Of a stretch of 64,000 nucleotides of DNA, positions 45,773-55,088 are shown piece by piece. Both the position numbers and the translations under genes were made by a program. This stretch comes from Seohaeicola saemankumensis (lineage in GTDB: Bacteria > Pseudomonadota > Alphaproteobacteria > Rhodobacterales > Rhodobacteraceae), in assembly GCF_021021435.1 (NCBI RefSeq), contig NZ_JAINWI010000022.1, positions 1-64,000 on the forward strand, read 5' to 3'. The notes under the pieces were generated by a model, which worked only from the letters and a program-made list of their open reading frames with translations, had not been told where the DNA came from and did not search any database. Positions within the stretch are counted from its first letter, which is position 1. Every line of letters begins with the position of its first letter.

Positions 45773-47518
45773 ATGAACCTCTTTACCCAGATGCGCACCC
45801 ATGTGCTGGACACGCTGGCCGCCATGACCGCCGAGGGGCAGTTGCCCGCAGGGTTGGACATGGCCGCCGTGACGGTCGAGCCGCCGCGCGATGCGGCGCA
45901 TGGTGATATGGCCACCAATGCCGCGATGGTGCTGGCCAAGCCGTCGGGCCGCAACCCGCGCGAGATCGCCAGCGAGCTGGCGCGCCGTCTGGCAGGTGAT
46001 CCGCGCATCGGATCGGTCGAGGTGGCGGGGCCGGGCTTTTTGAACATGCGGCTGGTCGATGGTGTCTGGCAGGGGCTGGTGCATGAAGCATTGGTGCAGG
46101 GCAAGGAATTCGGCCGCTCGGGCATGGGGCGCGCGCGGCGTGTGAACGTGGAATACGTCAGCGCGAACCCGACGGGCCCGCTGCATGTCGGACATACCCG
46201 CGGGGCTGTTTTTGGTGACGCGCTGGCAAGTCTGCTGTCCTATGCAGGCTATGACGTGACGCGGGAATATTACATCAACGATGGCGGCGCGCAGGTCGAT
46301 GTGTTGGCCCGTTCCGTTTATCTGCGCTATCTTGAGGCACGCGGGCAGGACGTGGCCTTTGTCGATGGCACCTATCCTGGTGATTATCTGATCCCCGTGG
46401 GGCAGGCGCTGGCCGAGGCTTATGGAGACGATCTGGTTGGCAAACCCGAAGCCGAGTGGCTGGAAGATATCCGCGATTTCGCAACCGATGCGATGATGCA
46501 TCTGATCCGCGAGGATCTGGCCTCGCTCGGCGTCGAGATGGATGTGTTTTTCAGCGAGAAATCCCTTTACGGCACCGGTCTGATCGAGGCGGCACTGAAG
46601 GCGCTGGACGACAAAGGCCTGATCTATGAAGGCGTGCTGGAGCCACCCAAAGGCAAAACGCCCGAGGATTGGGAGCCGCGCGAGCAGACGCTGTTTCGCT
46701 CGACCCAGCATGGTGACGACGTGGACCGTCCCGTCAAGAAATCGGATGGCGGCTGGACCTATTTCGCCCCCGATATCGCCTATCACTATGACAAGATCGA
46801 ACGGGGTTTCGATATCCTGATCGACGTCTTCGGCGCGGATCATGGCGGCTATGTCAAACGGATGAAGGCGGCTGTCTCGGCCCTGTCGGATGGCCGTGTG
46901 CCCGTCGATATCAAGCTGTGCCAGTTGGTGAAGCTGTGGAAAAACGGCGAACCCTTCAAGATGTCGAAACGTGCGGGCAATTTCGTGACCCTGCGCGATG
47001 TGGTCGAACAGGTCGGCCCCGGCGTCACGCGCTTTCACATGCTGACGCGCAAGAACGATGCACCGCTGGATTTCGATTTCGACAAGGTGCTGGAACAATC
47101 CAAGGACAATCCTGTGTTCTACGTGCAATACGCCCATGCGCGGGTATCGTCCGTGCTGCGTAAAGCGGCAGAGGCCGGCATCGACGTGTCGGATGCGGCG
47201 CTGCAGGGGGCCGATCTGTCCGGTCTGTGCCATGACACCGAACTGGCCGTCGCGCGCAAGCTGGCCGAATGGCCGCGCCTGATCGAGATCGCCGCACGCA
47301 CTAACGAACCGCACCGCGTGGCTTTCTATCTTTATGAACTGGCCAGCGATTTTCATTCGCTCTGGAACAGGGGCAATGACGAACCGGCGCTGCGCTTTAT
47401 CCAAGAGGGTGATAACGCAACATCGCAAGCGAAAATCGCCCTTGCAGCAGCCGTGGCCGTTGTTATTTCCGCCGGTCTTGGTATTCTGGGCGTGCAGGCT
47501 GTGGACGAGATGCGCTAA
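45773..47518 (+). CDS. argS: arginyl-tRNA synthetase
   Basis: A 581-residue class I synthetase. An N-terminal Arg-tRNA-synthetase domain is followed by the HIGH-type motif HVGHTRG near 140, and [12 protein letters not shown] near 396-407 is the KMSKS loop. The DALR anticodon-binding domain closes the protein. The ATG at 45773 has AGGA at seven bases; the longer upstream frame overlaps the dgt end and is not supported. It starts a plus-strand series with the SPOR gene, nagZ and scpAB. Confidence 0.95.
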   Translation: MNLFTQMRTHVLDTLAAMTAEGQLPAGLDMAAVTVEPPRDAAHGDMATNAAMVLAKPSGRNPREIASELARRLAGDPRIGSVEVAGPGFLNMRLVDGVWQGLVHEALVQGKEFGRSGMGRARRVNVEYVSANPTGPLHVGHTRGAVFGDALASLLSYAGYDVTREYYINDGGAQVDVLARSVYLRYLEARGQDVAFVDGTYPGDYLIPVGQALAEAYGDDLVGKPEAEWLEDIRDFATDAMMHLIREDLASLGVEMDVFFSEKSLYGTGLIEAALKALDDKGLIYEGVLEPPKGKTPEDWEPREQTLFRSTQHGDDVDRPVKKSDGGWTYFAPDIAYHYDKIERGFDILIDVFGADHGGYVKRMKAAVSALSDGRVPVDIKLCQLVKLWKNGEPFKMSKRAGNFVTLRDVVEQVGPGVTRFHMLTRKNDAPLDFDFDKVLEQSKDNPVFYVQYAHARVSSVLRKAAEAGIDVSDAALQGADLSGLCHDTELAVARKLAEWPRLIEIAARTNEPHRVAFYLYELASDFHSLWNRGNDEPALRFIQEGDNATSQAKIALAAAVAVVISAGLGILGVQAVDEMR

Positions 47519-47545
47519 AGCAAGGGATTTGTTCGAAATCTCGCA

Positions 47546-47551
47546 TATAAT
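47546..47551 (+). promoter_or_regulatory. -10-like hexamer ahead of the SPOR gene
   Basis: A perfect TATAAT lies 82 bases before the SPOR-domain start codon, in the 114-base gap after argS. No convincing -35 hexamer stands at the right distance. Confidence 0.35.
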
Positions 47552-47632
47552 AAAGCGCACGACAGGTCCGCAGACCGAGGCAGAGCAACGAACCGCGGGG
47601 GGCAAAGCATCCCCTGTGGCGGAAAGGCGGAC

Positions 47633-48652
47633 ATGGCAGATAATATCGCAGAGGAGCGCGTCAATGCGCCCGTTGCACGCAAGAGCATCAGCACACTGGC
47701 CAACTTGGTGGGTGCAGGACTGTCCTGCGCGTTGATCGTCGGTGTCGGCGTCTGGAGCTACAAGCTGGTGATGCGCGACGTCAACGGCATCCCCGTTGTG
47801 CGTGTGATGGAAGGCCCGATGCGGCTGCAACCTGAGACGCCAGGGGGGAGTACCGCGGACCATCTGGGGCTGGCGGTCAATCAAGTGGCAGGCAGCGGCG
47901 TGGCCGCGCCGCCGGCGGACAGGCTGGTGCTGGCGCCGCGTCCGGTTGCCTTGGCGGAAGAGGATGTGCCCGCCGCGGATTTGATGGCCTTGGCACAGGT
48001 TTTCCCCATGCCGATGCCCAGCGTGGACCCTGCTGTGAACATCATGGAGCAGACGGACGCACTGGCCGCTGTCACAAGCGGCGCGGCGAAACCGGACGGG
48101 GCCGATCTCACGGGCGGCGCGAGGATTGAAAATGCATCCTTTGGACAACCCGCGCCTGACTCGATGTCGGCGATGGTCGATCAGATCCTGGCGCAGGTGC
48201 TTGAATCCGCGCCTGACGATGCCGAGAGCGGCGCAGAAACCGCAGCGATCAGTATTCCGGCGGTAGAGGGCGGGATCGGTCAGTCCCTGCGGCCGCAAGC
48301 GCGTCCGGCCTCGATGGTGCGGGCTGCGGCCTCGTTGGGGGCGGTTGCGGAGGAACCGGCAGCTCTGGCCGTGCAGGATGTGGATGCGGCCTCCATCCCC
48401 GCAGGCACAAGGCTGGTGCAGCTGGGCGCTTATGACAGCCCCGAGGTGGCCAAGCGCGAATGGGACAGGCTGGCCTCGCGCTTTGGGGACTACCTGCAAG
48501 GCAAGGCCCGCGTGATCCAGCTGGCCGAAAGCGGCGGGCGCAATTTCTACCGCCTGCGCGCCATGGGCTTTGCCGATATCAACGACTCGCGCCGCTTCTG
48601 TTCCGCCCTGCTGGCCGAGCGCGCCGAATGTATTCCGGTCAGCGCCAAGTGA
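47633..48652 (+). CDS. SPOR domain cell-division-type protein
   Basis: A 339-residue bitopic membrane protein: a short cytosolic N-terminus, one span (LANLVGAGLSCALIVGVGVWSY, about 22-43), a long low-complexity periplasmic linker, and a C-terminal SPOR domain (RLVQLGAYDSPEVAKREWDRL to the end) that binds denuded glycan strands at the septum. The stop overlaps the GTG of nagZ (GTGA). Context with nagZ and scpAB is usual for alphaproteobacteria. Confidence 0.87.
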   Translation: MADNIAEERVNAPVARKSISTLANLVGAGLSCALIVGVGVWSYKLVMRDVNGIPVVRVMEGPMRLQPETPGGSTADHLGLAVNQVAGSGVAAPPADRLVLAPRPVALAEEDVPAADLMALAQVFPMPMPSVDPAVNIMEQTDALAAVTSGAAKPDGADLTGGARIENASFGQPAPDSMSAMVDQILAQVLESAPDDAESGAETAAISIPAVEGGIGQSLRPQARPASMVRAAASLGAVAEEPAALAVQDVDAASIPAGTRLVQLGAYDSPEVAKREWDRLASRFGDYLQGKARVIQLAESGGRNFYRLRAMGFADINDSRRFCSALLAERAECIPVSAK

Positions 48653-49656
48653 GCCGCTTCGGGGCGACGATCCTTGATGCCGAAGGCTTGCGCCTGTCGC
48701 CGGATGAAAAGGCGTTCTTCCGCGAAGCCGATCCTTTCGGCTTCATCCTTTTCGCCCGCAATATCGACACCCCCGATCAGGTCCGTGCCCTGTGCGACGA
48801 GATGCGCGCAGCGGTCGGGCGCGATGCGGTGATCACCATTGATCAGGAAGGCGGGCGTGTGCAGCGCCTGCGCAACCCTCGCTGGCGGGAGTGGTTGCCT
48901 GCGCTGGAGCACGTGACTGCGGCAGGCGATCAAGCGGCGCAGGCGATGTATCTGCGCTTTCGCATCATTGCGGCGGAACTGCGTGATCTGGGGATCGACA
49001 GCAATTGCGCGCCTCTGGCCGATGTGGCGGGGCCTGCGACCCATCCTTTCCTCTTGAACCGCTGCTATGGCACGGATGCCACCTCGGTGGCGGTCATGGG
49101 CCGTGCGGTGGCGGATGGTCTGCTGGACGGTGGCGTATTGCCCGTGCTGAAACATATCCCCGGCCATGGACGCGCGACCGCTGACAGCCATCTGGACCTG
49201 CCGCGTGTCACAGCCAGCCTTGACGACTTGCGCGCCGTCGATTTTGTCCCTTTCGCGGCATTGGCGGACCTGCCGATGGCAATGACCGCGCATCTGGTCT
49301 ATGAGGCGATCGACGACGCACCCGCGACCCTTTCCGCGAAGGCGATGCAAGTGATCCGTGAAGAGATCGGTTATGACGGGCTGATCATGACGGATGACAT
49401 CTCGATGAAGGCGCTCAAGGGCGATCTGGGGCAGATCAGCCGCGATGCGCTGGCGGCGGGCTGCGATGTGGTCTTGCTATGCAATGGCAGCCTTGCGGAC
49501 CGCCGTCTTGTGGCGGACGCGTCAGGTCTGATGACCGAAGCGGCACAACGGCGCGCGGAACGGGCACTGGCGACGCGCCGCGCGCCGGATATGGTTGACA
49601 TCGCAGCGCTGGACGCGCAGCTTGGGGCGCTTCTGGACGGGTGCCGCCATGGTTGA
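48649..49656 (+). CDS. nagZ: beta-N-acetylhexosaminidase
   Basis: A 335-residue GH3 glycosidase of peptidoglycan recycling, releasing GlcNAc from muropeptides in the cytoplasm. The acid/base motif KHIPGHGRATADSH is near 168-181, TIDQEGGRVQRL near 63, and the nucleophile Asp lies in LIMTDDISMKAL near 248. The GTG start overlaps the SPOR gene stop by four bases, and the last eight bases overlap scpA. The longer upstream frame lies inside the SPOR gene. Confidence 0.93.
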   Translation: MSRFGATILDAEGLRLSPDEKAFFREADPFGFILFARNIDTPDQVRALCDEMRAAVGRDAVITIDQEGGRVQRLRNPRWREWLPALEHVTAAGDQAAQAMYLRFRIIAAELRDLGIDSNCAPLADVAGPATHPFLLNRCYGTDATSVAVMGRAVADGLLDGGVLPVLKHIPGHGRATADSHLDLPRVTASLDDLRAVDFVPFAALADLPMAMTAHLVYEAIDDAPATLSAKAMQVIREEIGYDGLIMTDDISMKALKGDLGQISRDALAAGCDVVLLCNGSLADRRLVADASGLMTEAAQRRAERALATRRAPDMVDIAALDAQLGALLDGCRHG

Positions 49657-50458
49657 CAACATCTTCGAGGATCAGGGACATCGCGATGGTCCCGGTAGCG
49701 TAGCCGAAAGGCTGGCGGCCGAGGCGCTGATCGTGGATGTGGACGGTTTCGAGGGGCCGCTTGACCTGCTGCTGACCCTTAGCCGCACGCAGAAGGTGGA
49801 CCTTCGCAAGATATCTGTGCTGGATCTGGCGCGGCAGTATCTGGCATTCGTGGAACGCGCCAAGGCGCTTAGGCTGGAACTGGCCGCCGATTATCTTGTG
49901 ATGGCAGCTTGGCTCGCTTTTCTGAAATCCCGCTTGCTGCTGCCGCCCGATCCGCATGAGGAAGGCCCCAGCGGCGAGGAACTGGCAGCACACCTGGCCT
50001 TCCAACTGGAACGGCTGGCCGCGATGCGCGATGTGGCTGCACGTCTGATGGCACGCGACCAGAAGGGGCGTGATTTCTTTGTGCGCGGCGTGCCAGAAGA
50101 CGTGATGCGCCTGCGCACGGTGCGCTACAGCGCAACCCTGCTGGACCTGATGCAGGGTTATGCGCGTATCCGCACACGGGACGAATTTCGTCCCTTTGTG
50201 ATGGATCGCGATTCTGTTTTCACAATGGAACAGGCGCTGGAGCGGATGCGCGGGTTGATCGGTTTTGCGGGCGACTGGACCGATATTTCCAGCTATATGC
50301 CCGAAGGCTGGGGCGCTGATCCGATGCGCCGCCGCTCGGCCACGGCCTCGACCTTTGCAGCCAGTCTGGAACTGGTCAAGGAAGGCCGCGCCGAGCTTCG
50401 CCAGTCCGACACTTTCGCGCCGATCCAGCTACGTAAACGCGATGACCGCGATGTCTGA
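49649..50458 (+). CDS. scpA: segregation and condensation protein A
   Basis: A 269-residue kleisin that bridges the SMC dimer with ScpB. The conserved N-terminal FEGPLDLLLTLSRTQKVDLRKISVLDLARQYL lies near 35-66, with ADYLVMAAWLAFLKSRLLLP after it; the C-terminal winged helix is less obvious. It starts at an ATG overlapping the nagZ stop by eight bases (ATG-GT-TGA). The same 8-base overlap recurs at the scpA-scpB junction. Confidence 0.92.
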   Translation: MVDNIFEDQGHRDGPGSVAERLAAEALIVDVDGFEGPLDLLLTLSRTQKVDLRKISVLDLARQYLAFVERAKALRLELAADYLVMAAWLAFLKSRLLLPPDPHEEGPSGEELAAHLAFQLERLAAMRDVAARLMARDQKGRDFFVRGVPEDVMRLRTVRYSATLLDLMQGYARIRTRDEFRPFVMDRDSVFTMEQALERMRGLIGFAGDWTDISSYMPEGWGADPMRRRSATASTFAASLELVKEGRAELRQSDTFAPIQLRKRDDRDV

Positions 50459-51116
50459 GACCGAAGAGCCGGACATGCAGGCCCAAAGCCTGTTCGAGGC
50501 CCCTCCGATGGGTGAACAGGAACGCATGGTCGAGGCGATCCTTTTCGCCACAGCCGAACCCGTCACAGTGCGCGAGCTTGAGGCGCGGATGCCGCATGGT
50601 TGCGACGCGGCCGAAGCGCTGGTGCACCTGCGCAAACGCTACGGCGGGCGCGGTGTGCATCTGGTCAAGGTAGGCGATGCATGGGCGATGCGGACAGCGC
50701 CGGATCTGGGTTTCCTGATGCAGAAGGAAACGGTCGAAACCCGCAAGCTGAGCCGCGCCGCGATCGAGACATTGGCGATCATCGCCTATCACCAACCCGT
50801 CACGCGCGCCGAGATCGAGGAAATCCGCGGTGTTTCTGTCAGCCGCGGGACGGTGGACCAGTTGCTGGAAATGGAATGGATCAGGTTCGGACGCCGCAAG
50901 ATGACGCCGGGCCGCCCCGTGACCTTTGTCGTGACCGAGGCGTTTCTGGACCATTTCGGCTTGGAAAGCGCCCGCGATCTGCCGGGCCTCAAGGAATTGC
51001 GCGCGGCGGGTCTGCTGGACAACCGCTTGCCACCCTCAAGCATGCCGCAAATGGGCGAGGGCGAAGATCAAGAAGACGAGGCCAGCGAGGGCCAAAGCGA
51101 GCTATTCGAGGATTGA
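50451..51116 (+). CDS. scpB: segregation and condensation protein B
   Basis: A 221-residue ScpB with two winged-helix domains. Typical blocks are MVEAILFATAEPVTVREL near 27, RKLSRAAIETLAIIAYHQPVTRAEIEEIRGVSV near 100-132 and GRPVTFVVTEAFLDHFGLESARDLPGLKEL. It works with SMC and ScpA in chromosome segregation. Start at 50451 gives an 8-base overlap with scpA; an ATG at 50442 in the same frame is equally possible, as neither has a clear ribosome binding site. The C-terminus is acidic. Confidence 0.9.
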   Translation: MSETEEPDMQAQSLFEAPPMGEQERMVEAILFATAEPVTVRELEARMPHGCDAAEALVHLRKRYGGRGVHLVKVGDAWAMRTAPDLGFLMQKETVETRKLSRAAIETLAIIAYHQPVTRAEIEEIRGVSVSRGTVDQLLEMEWIRFGRRKMTPGRPVTFVVTEAFLDHFGLESARDLPGLKELRAAGLLDNRLPPSSMPQMGEGEDQEDEASEGQSELFED

Positions 51117-51210
51117 GCGGAATTTTCGCCAAAGTGACCCTGAAATTTCCACATTTCTATGTTATGTGATGTCAAAGGCCAAAACGGCCAACGGGTTCGA
51201 GGAGTGCAGG

Positions 51211-51426
51211 ATGAACGTCAATCAGCTTATCAATATGGTCATGAAACTGTTTGTCCGCAAAGCGGTGAACGGCGGCATCAATGCCGGCATGCGCAAGATG
51301 TCGGGGTCGGGTCGTGGCCGTAGTGCCGCACAAGGCGGCGCGCCGATGGATGCCGGACAAGGAAAACAGGCGGTTCGCAAGGCAAGACAGGCCGCGCGTG
51401 CCGCAAAACGTATCGGCAAGATGTGA
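51211..51426 (+). CDS. small basic hypothetical protein downstream of scpB
   Basis: A 71-residue protein. A short amphipathic helix (NVNQLINMVMKLFVRKAVNGGI) is followed by a Gly/Ser/Arg linker and a lysine- and arginine-rich tail (KQAVRKARQAARAAKRIGKM). It is strongly basic, which is compatible with binding nucleic acid or membranes. GGAG stands six bases before the first of the last two bases upstream of the ATG at 51211, a good site. It follows scpB by 94 bases. No family recognised. Confidence 0.68.
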   Translation: MNVNQLINMVMKLFVRKAVNGGINAGMRKMSGSGRGRSAAQGGAPMDAGQGKQAVRKARQAARAAKRIGKM

Positions 51427-51466
51427 TACATGACCGGACGCCGGATTCGGCGGGCAGAGGAATTTC

Positions 51467-51489
51467 GGATATTTAAGGCAAGAAGAAGC
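51467..51489 (-). repeat. dispersed 3'-end motif, copy 2
   Basis: Plus-strand core TATTT-AA-GGCAAGA-AGAAG. It lies 21 bases after the dCTP deaminase stop codon. It matches the copy after edd at 22 of 23 bases, in the same orientation relative to the gene. Confidence 0.65.
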
Positions 51490-51509
51490 GAGGGCAGGCG
51501 GCTTGGCCA

Positions 51510-52586
51510 TCAGCCCATGTGGAAATGCTTGCTGAGTTTCAGGCCCTGACCCTGATAGTTCGACGCGATTCCGCGTCCGTAAAGCTGGGCAGGTTCTGCG
51601 CGCATACGTTCGTAAACCAGACGCCCGACGATCTGGCCATGCTCCAGCACAAAGGGCGCTTCGTGGCAGCGCACTTCCAGCACGCCGCGTGATCCGGCCC
51701 CGCCTGCGGTGTCATGGCCGAATCCGGGATCGAAAAAGCCTGCATAGTGAACGCGGAACTCTCCCACCATCGCCAGATAGGGGGCCATCTCGGCGGCATA
51801 GGCGGGCGGGATGCTGACGGCTTCGCGGCTGACAAGGATGTAGAAGGCACCGGGGTCCAGAATGATCTGGCCATTGTCGGTGCGCACATCCTCCCAGTAT
51901 TCAGCCGGATCGTAATGGCCGATCCGGTCCAGATCAATCACGCCCGTGTGGGGTTTGGCGCGGTAGCCCACAAGCGTGCCCGAGGCGGGGCGCAGGTCGA
52001 CGGAAAAGCCCAAGCCCTCGTCTATGACCGCTTTGCCATCCACCAGTGGCGAGGCGGCATGCAGGCCTTCCAGTTCCTTATCCGTGAGAACAGACTGACC
52101 CTGCCGGAAGCGGATCTGGTTCAACCGCATTCCCGGACGCACCAGTACCGAAAAGGAGCGGGGGCAGATCTCGGCATAGAGCGGGCCGTGGTAGCCCTGC
52201 GGGATGCGGTCGAACTCTGTGCCGCCATCGGTGATGGTGCGGGTCAGCAGATCCAGCCGCCCGGTCGAGGACTTGGCATTGGCGACCGCCTGCATATCGG
52301 CGGGCAGGTTCAGGCTTTCCATCAATGGCACAACATAGACGCAGCCCTTTTCCAGAACGGCGCCCGCTGTCAGATCGACGCGGTGCATCTCGAATTCAGC
52401 CAGACGTTCGGTGACGCTGCGCCCTTGCCCTGTCAGGAACGAGGCGCGGACTCGGTAGGCGACGTGGCCAAGACGCAAATCAAGGCTTGCGGGCTGGATC
52501 TGGTCGGGCAGGGGGGCCGGATCGGCGGTGATCTGGGCGGCGTCAATCATCGCCTCGATCTGCTGGCTGGGGATCACGCCGGTCAT
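51510..52586 (-). CDS. dcd: 2'-deoxycytidine 5'-triphosphate deaminase, duplicated-domain type
   Basis: A 358-residue protein, about twice the length of E. coli Dcd, with two trimeric dUTPase-like domains in tandem. The first carries AVANAKSSTGRLDLLTRTITDGGTEFDRIPQGYHGPLYAEICPRSFSVLVRPG and the second EFRVHYAGFFDPGFG and the C-terminal RGIASNYQGQGLKLSKHF. It converts dCTP to dUTP for thymidylate synthesis. The two-domain form is common in alphaproteobacteria. The ATG at 52586 has AGGAAAGG upstream. Confidence 0.9.
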   Translation of the reverse strand: MTGVIPSQQIEAMIDAAQITADPAPLPDQIQPASLDLRLGHVAYRVRASFLTGQGRSVTERLAEFEMHRVDLTAGAVLEKGCVYVVPLMESLNLPADMQAVANAKSSTGRLDLLTRTITDGGTEFDRIPQGYHGPLYAEICPRSFSVLVRPGMRLNQIRFRQGQSVLTDKELEGLHAASPLVDGKAVIDEGLGFSVDLRPASGTLVGYRAKPHTGVIDLDRIGHYDPAEYWEDVRTDNGQIILDPGAFYILVSREAVSIPPAYAAEMAPYLAMVGEFRVHYAGFFDPGFGHDTAGGAGSRGVLEVRCHEAPFVLEHGQIVGRLVYERMRAEPAQLYGRGIASNYQGQGLKLSKHFHMG

Positions 52587-52668
52587 GTCACGCCTTTCCT
52601 GTGGCCGGATATGCAAATCGCCCGGAGCCTTGCGGCACACGAGCGATTGCGGAACCGTCGAAATGTTT

Positions 52669-52745
52669 TGGTCGGGCTAGCAGGACTCGAACCTGCGACC
52701 TTCCGTCCCCCAGACGGACGCGCTACCAGGCTGCGCCATAGCCCG
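52669..52745 (-). tRNA. tRNA-Pro (GGG)
   Basis: A 77-base cloverleaf on the minus strand. The acceptor arms CGGGCTA and TAGCCCG pair, the anticodon loop is CTGGGGG with anticodon GGG, the T-arm has GGTTCGAGTCC, and CCA is encoded. It reads proline CCC/CCU codons. It lies between the merR-type gene and dcd, its usual neighbourhood in Rhodobacter relatives. Confidence 0.96.
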
Positions 52746-52806
52746 ACGGTCTGGCTGTAATACTGGATTTCGGAGCAGGGGCAAGGGGTAATTCCCACTT
52801 TTCACC

Positions 52807-53646
52807 TCAGCCTTTGCGGGCGGCACCCATGCGGGCCCCCAGCTTGTCGAGCCGGTCGAGAATCGGCAGCAAGCTTGCCCTGTGGCTGCTGGAAACAGAC
52901 CCTTGCAGGGCGGCGATCAGCGCCAGAACGCCGGGCTGGTGCGGGGCGTTGTCGGCAACCGGCGTTTGCGGAATATCGGCGCCCAGCGGTGCACGGGGTG
53001 TTGACGCAACAGGAGGCCGGCCAATATCCGGAGCCTCGGATTCCGGGCTGGCTTGTGGCCGATCCACTGCTAACGGTGCGGGTTCCCGATCGGGCAGTGC
53101 GTCGGCAGGATCAGGGGGCTGCGTTGCGCTATCGACCGGAGCGTTATGTGCCTGCGCGATGTCGGGCGAATCCGCGACGGTCTTTTCGGCAACAGATGCC
53201 ACAGGCGGCGACGCAGGTGCTGGCGGGCGGGGTGCAGGTGATGCAGCGCTGGTGTCGTGGGCCGGTTCCGTGACCCGCTTTGCGACGGGTATAGCGTCTG
53301 GCGCGGTGTCCCTATTGGCGACCGCCGCTGTCACCGAGGCGGCGACAACCGGTGCGGCAGTATCGTCGTCCAACGGTTGCGACAGGGCACTGACATAGCG
53401 AACCCCTTGTTCGCGCATGATTTTCTGCGCGCCTTTGATGGTCATACCATCATCATGCAGCAGTTTCTTGATGCCACCCAGCAGCAGCATATCCTCAGGC
53501 CGGTAATAGCGCCGCCCGCCCGCGCGCTTGACGGGCTTCACTTGTGTGAACTTGCTTTCCCAGAAACGCAGCACATGGGCGGGGCGTTCAAGCCAGTCTG
53601 CCACTTCGCTGATAGTGCGAAAGGCCTCCGGTGATTTGCCTGCCAT
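52807..53646 (-). CDS. MerR family transcriptional regulator
   Basis: A 279-residue protein. The N-terminal MerR-type winged helix ([24 protein letters not shown], then [25 protein letters not shown]) spans about 9-80. The rest is a long Pro/Ala-rich, probably disordered region with a short helix at the end ([19 protein letters not shown]). There are no metal-binding cysteines, so it is not a classical metal sensor. It starts 15 bases after ihfA, and the ihfA-merR-tRNA-Pro order is conserved in this family. Confidence 0.85.
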   Translation of the reverse strand: MAGKSPEAFRTISEVADWLERPAHVLRFWESKFTQVKPVKRAGGRRYYRPEDMLLLGGIKKLLHDDGMTIKGAQKIMREQGVRYVSALSQPLDDDTAAPVVAASVTAAVANRDTAPDAIPVAKRVTEPAHDTSAASPAPRPPAPASPPVASVAEKTVADSPDIAQAHNAPVDSATQPPDPADALPDREPAPLAVDRPQASPESEAPDIGRPPVASTPRAPLGADIPQTPVADNAPHQPGVLALIAALQGSVSSSHRASLLPILDRLDKLGARMGAARKG

Positions 53647-53661
53647 TTGCCCTGATCCCGC

Positions 53662-53964
53662 TTAGCCCTTGGGGCCTGACGCGACCCGTTCCTTCATCAG
53701 ATGCGAGGGCCGGAAGGTCAGGACGCGGCGCGGATTGATCGGCACTTCCTCGCCCGTTTTGGGGTTGCGGCCGACACGGGCCGACTTGTCCCGCACTGAG
53801 AATGTGCCGAAAGACGAGATCTTGACCTGCTCGCCGGCCACAAGCGCATCCGACATATGTGTCAGCACGCTTTCGACCAATTGGCTGCTGTCATTGCGCG
53901 ACAGGCCGACCTCGCGAAAGATGGCTTCGCTCAGGTCCATTCTGGTCAAGGTCTTGTCACTCAT
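53662..53964 (-). CDS. ihfA: integration host factor subunit alpha
   Basis: A 100-residue DNA-bending protein of the HU/IHF family. Typical features are [21 protein letters not shown] at the N-terminus, [25 protein letters not shown] forming the beta-arm with the intercalating proline, and [19 protein letters not shown] at the end. It dimerises with IhfB and bends DNA at specific sites. An adjacent ATG at 53967 gives one more Met. A run of Gs (GGGGG) serves as ribosome binding site. Confidence 0.95.
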   Translation of the reverse strand: MSDKTLTRMDLSEAIFREVGLSRNDSSQLVESVLTHMSDALVAGEQVKISSFGTFSVRDKSARVGRNPKTGEEVPINPRRVLTFRPSHLMKERVASGPKG

Positions 53965-53991
53965 CATCCATCCCCCGTCATGTTTCGCCCA

Positions 53992-54021
53992 AGCATAGGG
54001 GCATGGACAAATTCGAGTCAA
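53992..54021 (-). promoter_or_regulatory. putative ihfA promoter
   Basis: Minus strand TTGACT and TATGCT with an 18-base spacer, 28 bases ahead of the ihfA start, in the 152-base gap after fabH. Confidence 0.4.
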
Positions 54022-54116
54022 TATCAATGGCTTGGCGAACAGGTTTTGAGCGGTGCATGACCGAGCCGCATCACTCTGCCGTGGCTTGCCGCGCCCAGCC
54101 CCGTGAAGGTTCTGCC

Positions 54117-55088
54117 CTACCAGCGCAGGACGACCGCGCCCCATGCCAGACCGCCGCCAATCGCCTCGGTCACGATCAGATCGCCCTGCTTGATCTGGCC
54201 ACGGTCTCGGCCCACCGACAGGGCCAGCGGGATCGAGGCGGCGGATGTATTGCCGTGATCCTGCACCGTCACGACGACCCGATCCATCGGTACCTGCATG
54301 CGTTGTGCCGTGGCCGTGATGATCCGCAGATTGGCCTGATGCGGCACAATCCATGCGACATCGCCGCCTGTCAGCCCGACCTTGTCCAGCGCGGCATGGG
54401 CGGTTTGTGCAAGTTTTTCAACAGCATGGCGGAATACTTCGCGCCCCTGCATTCGCAGATATCCGGTCGAATGGGTCGACACACCGCCATCGACATAGAG
54501 CAGATCGCGGTGTCGCCCGTCCGAGTTCAGATCGCTGGACAGGATGCCGCGGTCAGTGTTGTCGCCGCTGCCTTCCTGCGCCTCGAGGATCAGCGCACCG
54601 GCACCATCACCGAACAGGACCGAGGTGGAACGGTCGCTCCAGTCCATCAGACGGCTGAAGGTTTCCGCGCCGATCACCATCACGCGTTTGGCCTGACCGG
54701 ACAGGATCATCCCGTTGGCATTGGCCAGTGCAAAGACGAAACCGGCGCAGACGGCTTGCACATCAAAGGCAAATCCGCGTGTCATGCCCAGATTGGCCTG
54801 CACCATCGTGGCGGCTGCGGGAAAGGTTAGATCGGCAGTCGAGGTGGCAAGGATGATCGCGTCCAGATCGTCGGCCTGCATACCTGCATCCGCCAGCGCG
54901 GCCCGCGCGGCGCGGGTGGCCAGATCGGATGTCGTTTGCCCTTCGGCGACGAAATGGCGGCGTTCGATCCCCGAGCGCGCCTTGATCCATTCATCCGATG
55001 TATCCAGCTTGGCCTCGAATTCAGAGTTCGGCACGATCCGTTCGGGCAGGTAATGCCCAATGCCCTTGACAACGGCGCGAGTGGTCAT
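54117..55088 (-). CDS. fabH: 3-oxoacyl-[acyl-carrier-protein] synthase III
   Basis: A 323-residue condensing enzyme that starts fatty acid synthesis from acetyl-CoA and malonyl-ACP. The catalytic triad is Cys114 in [10 protein letters not shown], His near 250 in [11 protein letters not shown] and Asn near 280 in [24 protein letters not shown] is the usual C-terminus. The ATG overlaps the plsX stop (ATGA), a classic coupled pair linking fatty acid and phospholipid synthesis. Confidence 0.96.
   Translation of the reverse strand: MTTRAVVKGIGHYLPERIVPNSEFEAKLDTSDEWIKARSGIERRHFVAEGQTTSDLATRAARAALADAGMQADDLDAIILATSTADLTFPAAATMVQANLGMTRGFAFDVQAVCAGFVFALANANGMILSGQAKRVMVIGAETFSRLMDWSDRSTSVLFGDGAGALILEAQEGSGDNTDRGILSSDLNSDGRHRDLLYVDGGVSTHSTGYLRMQGREVFRHAVEKLAQTAHAALDKVGLTGGDVAWIVPHQANLRIITATAQRMQVPMDRVVVTVQDHGNTSAASIPLALSVGRDRGQIKQGDLIVTEAIGGGLAWGAVVLRW

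Noticed and set aside
45740-48499. 919-residue minus-strand open frame
   Set aside because: It is antisense to argS and the SPOR gene, has shadow-frame composition and no recognisable domain.
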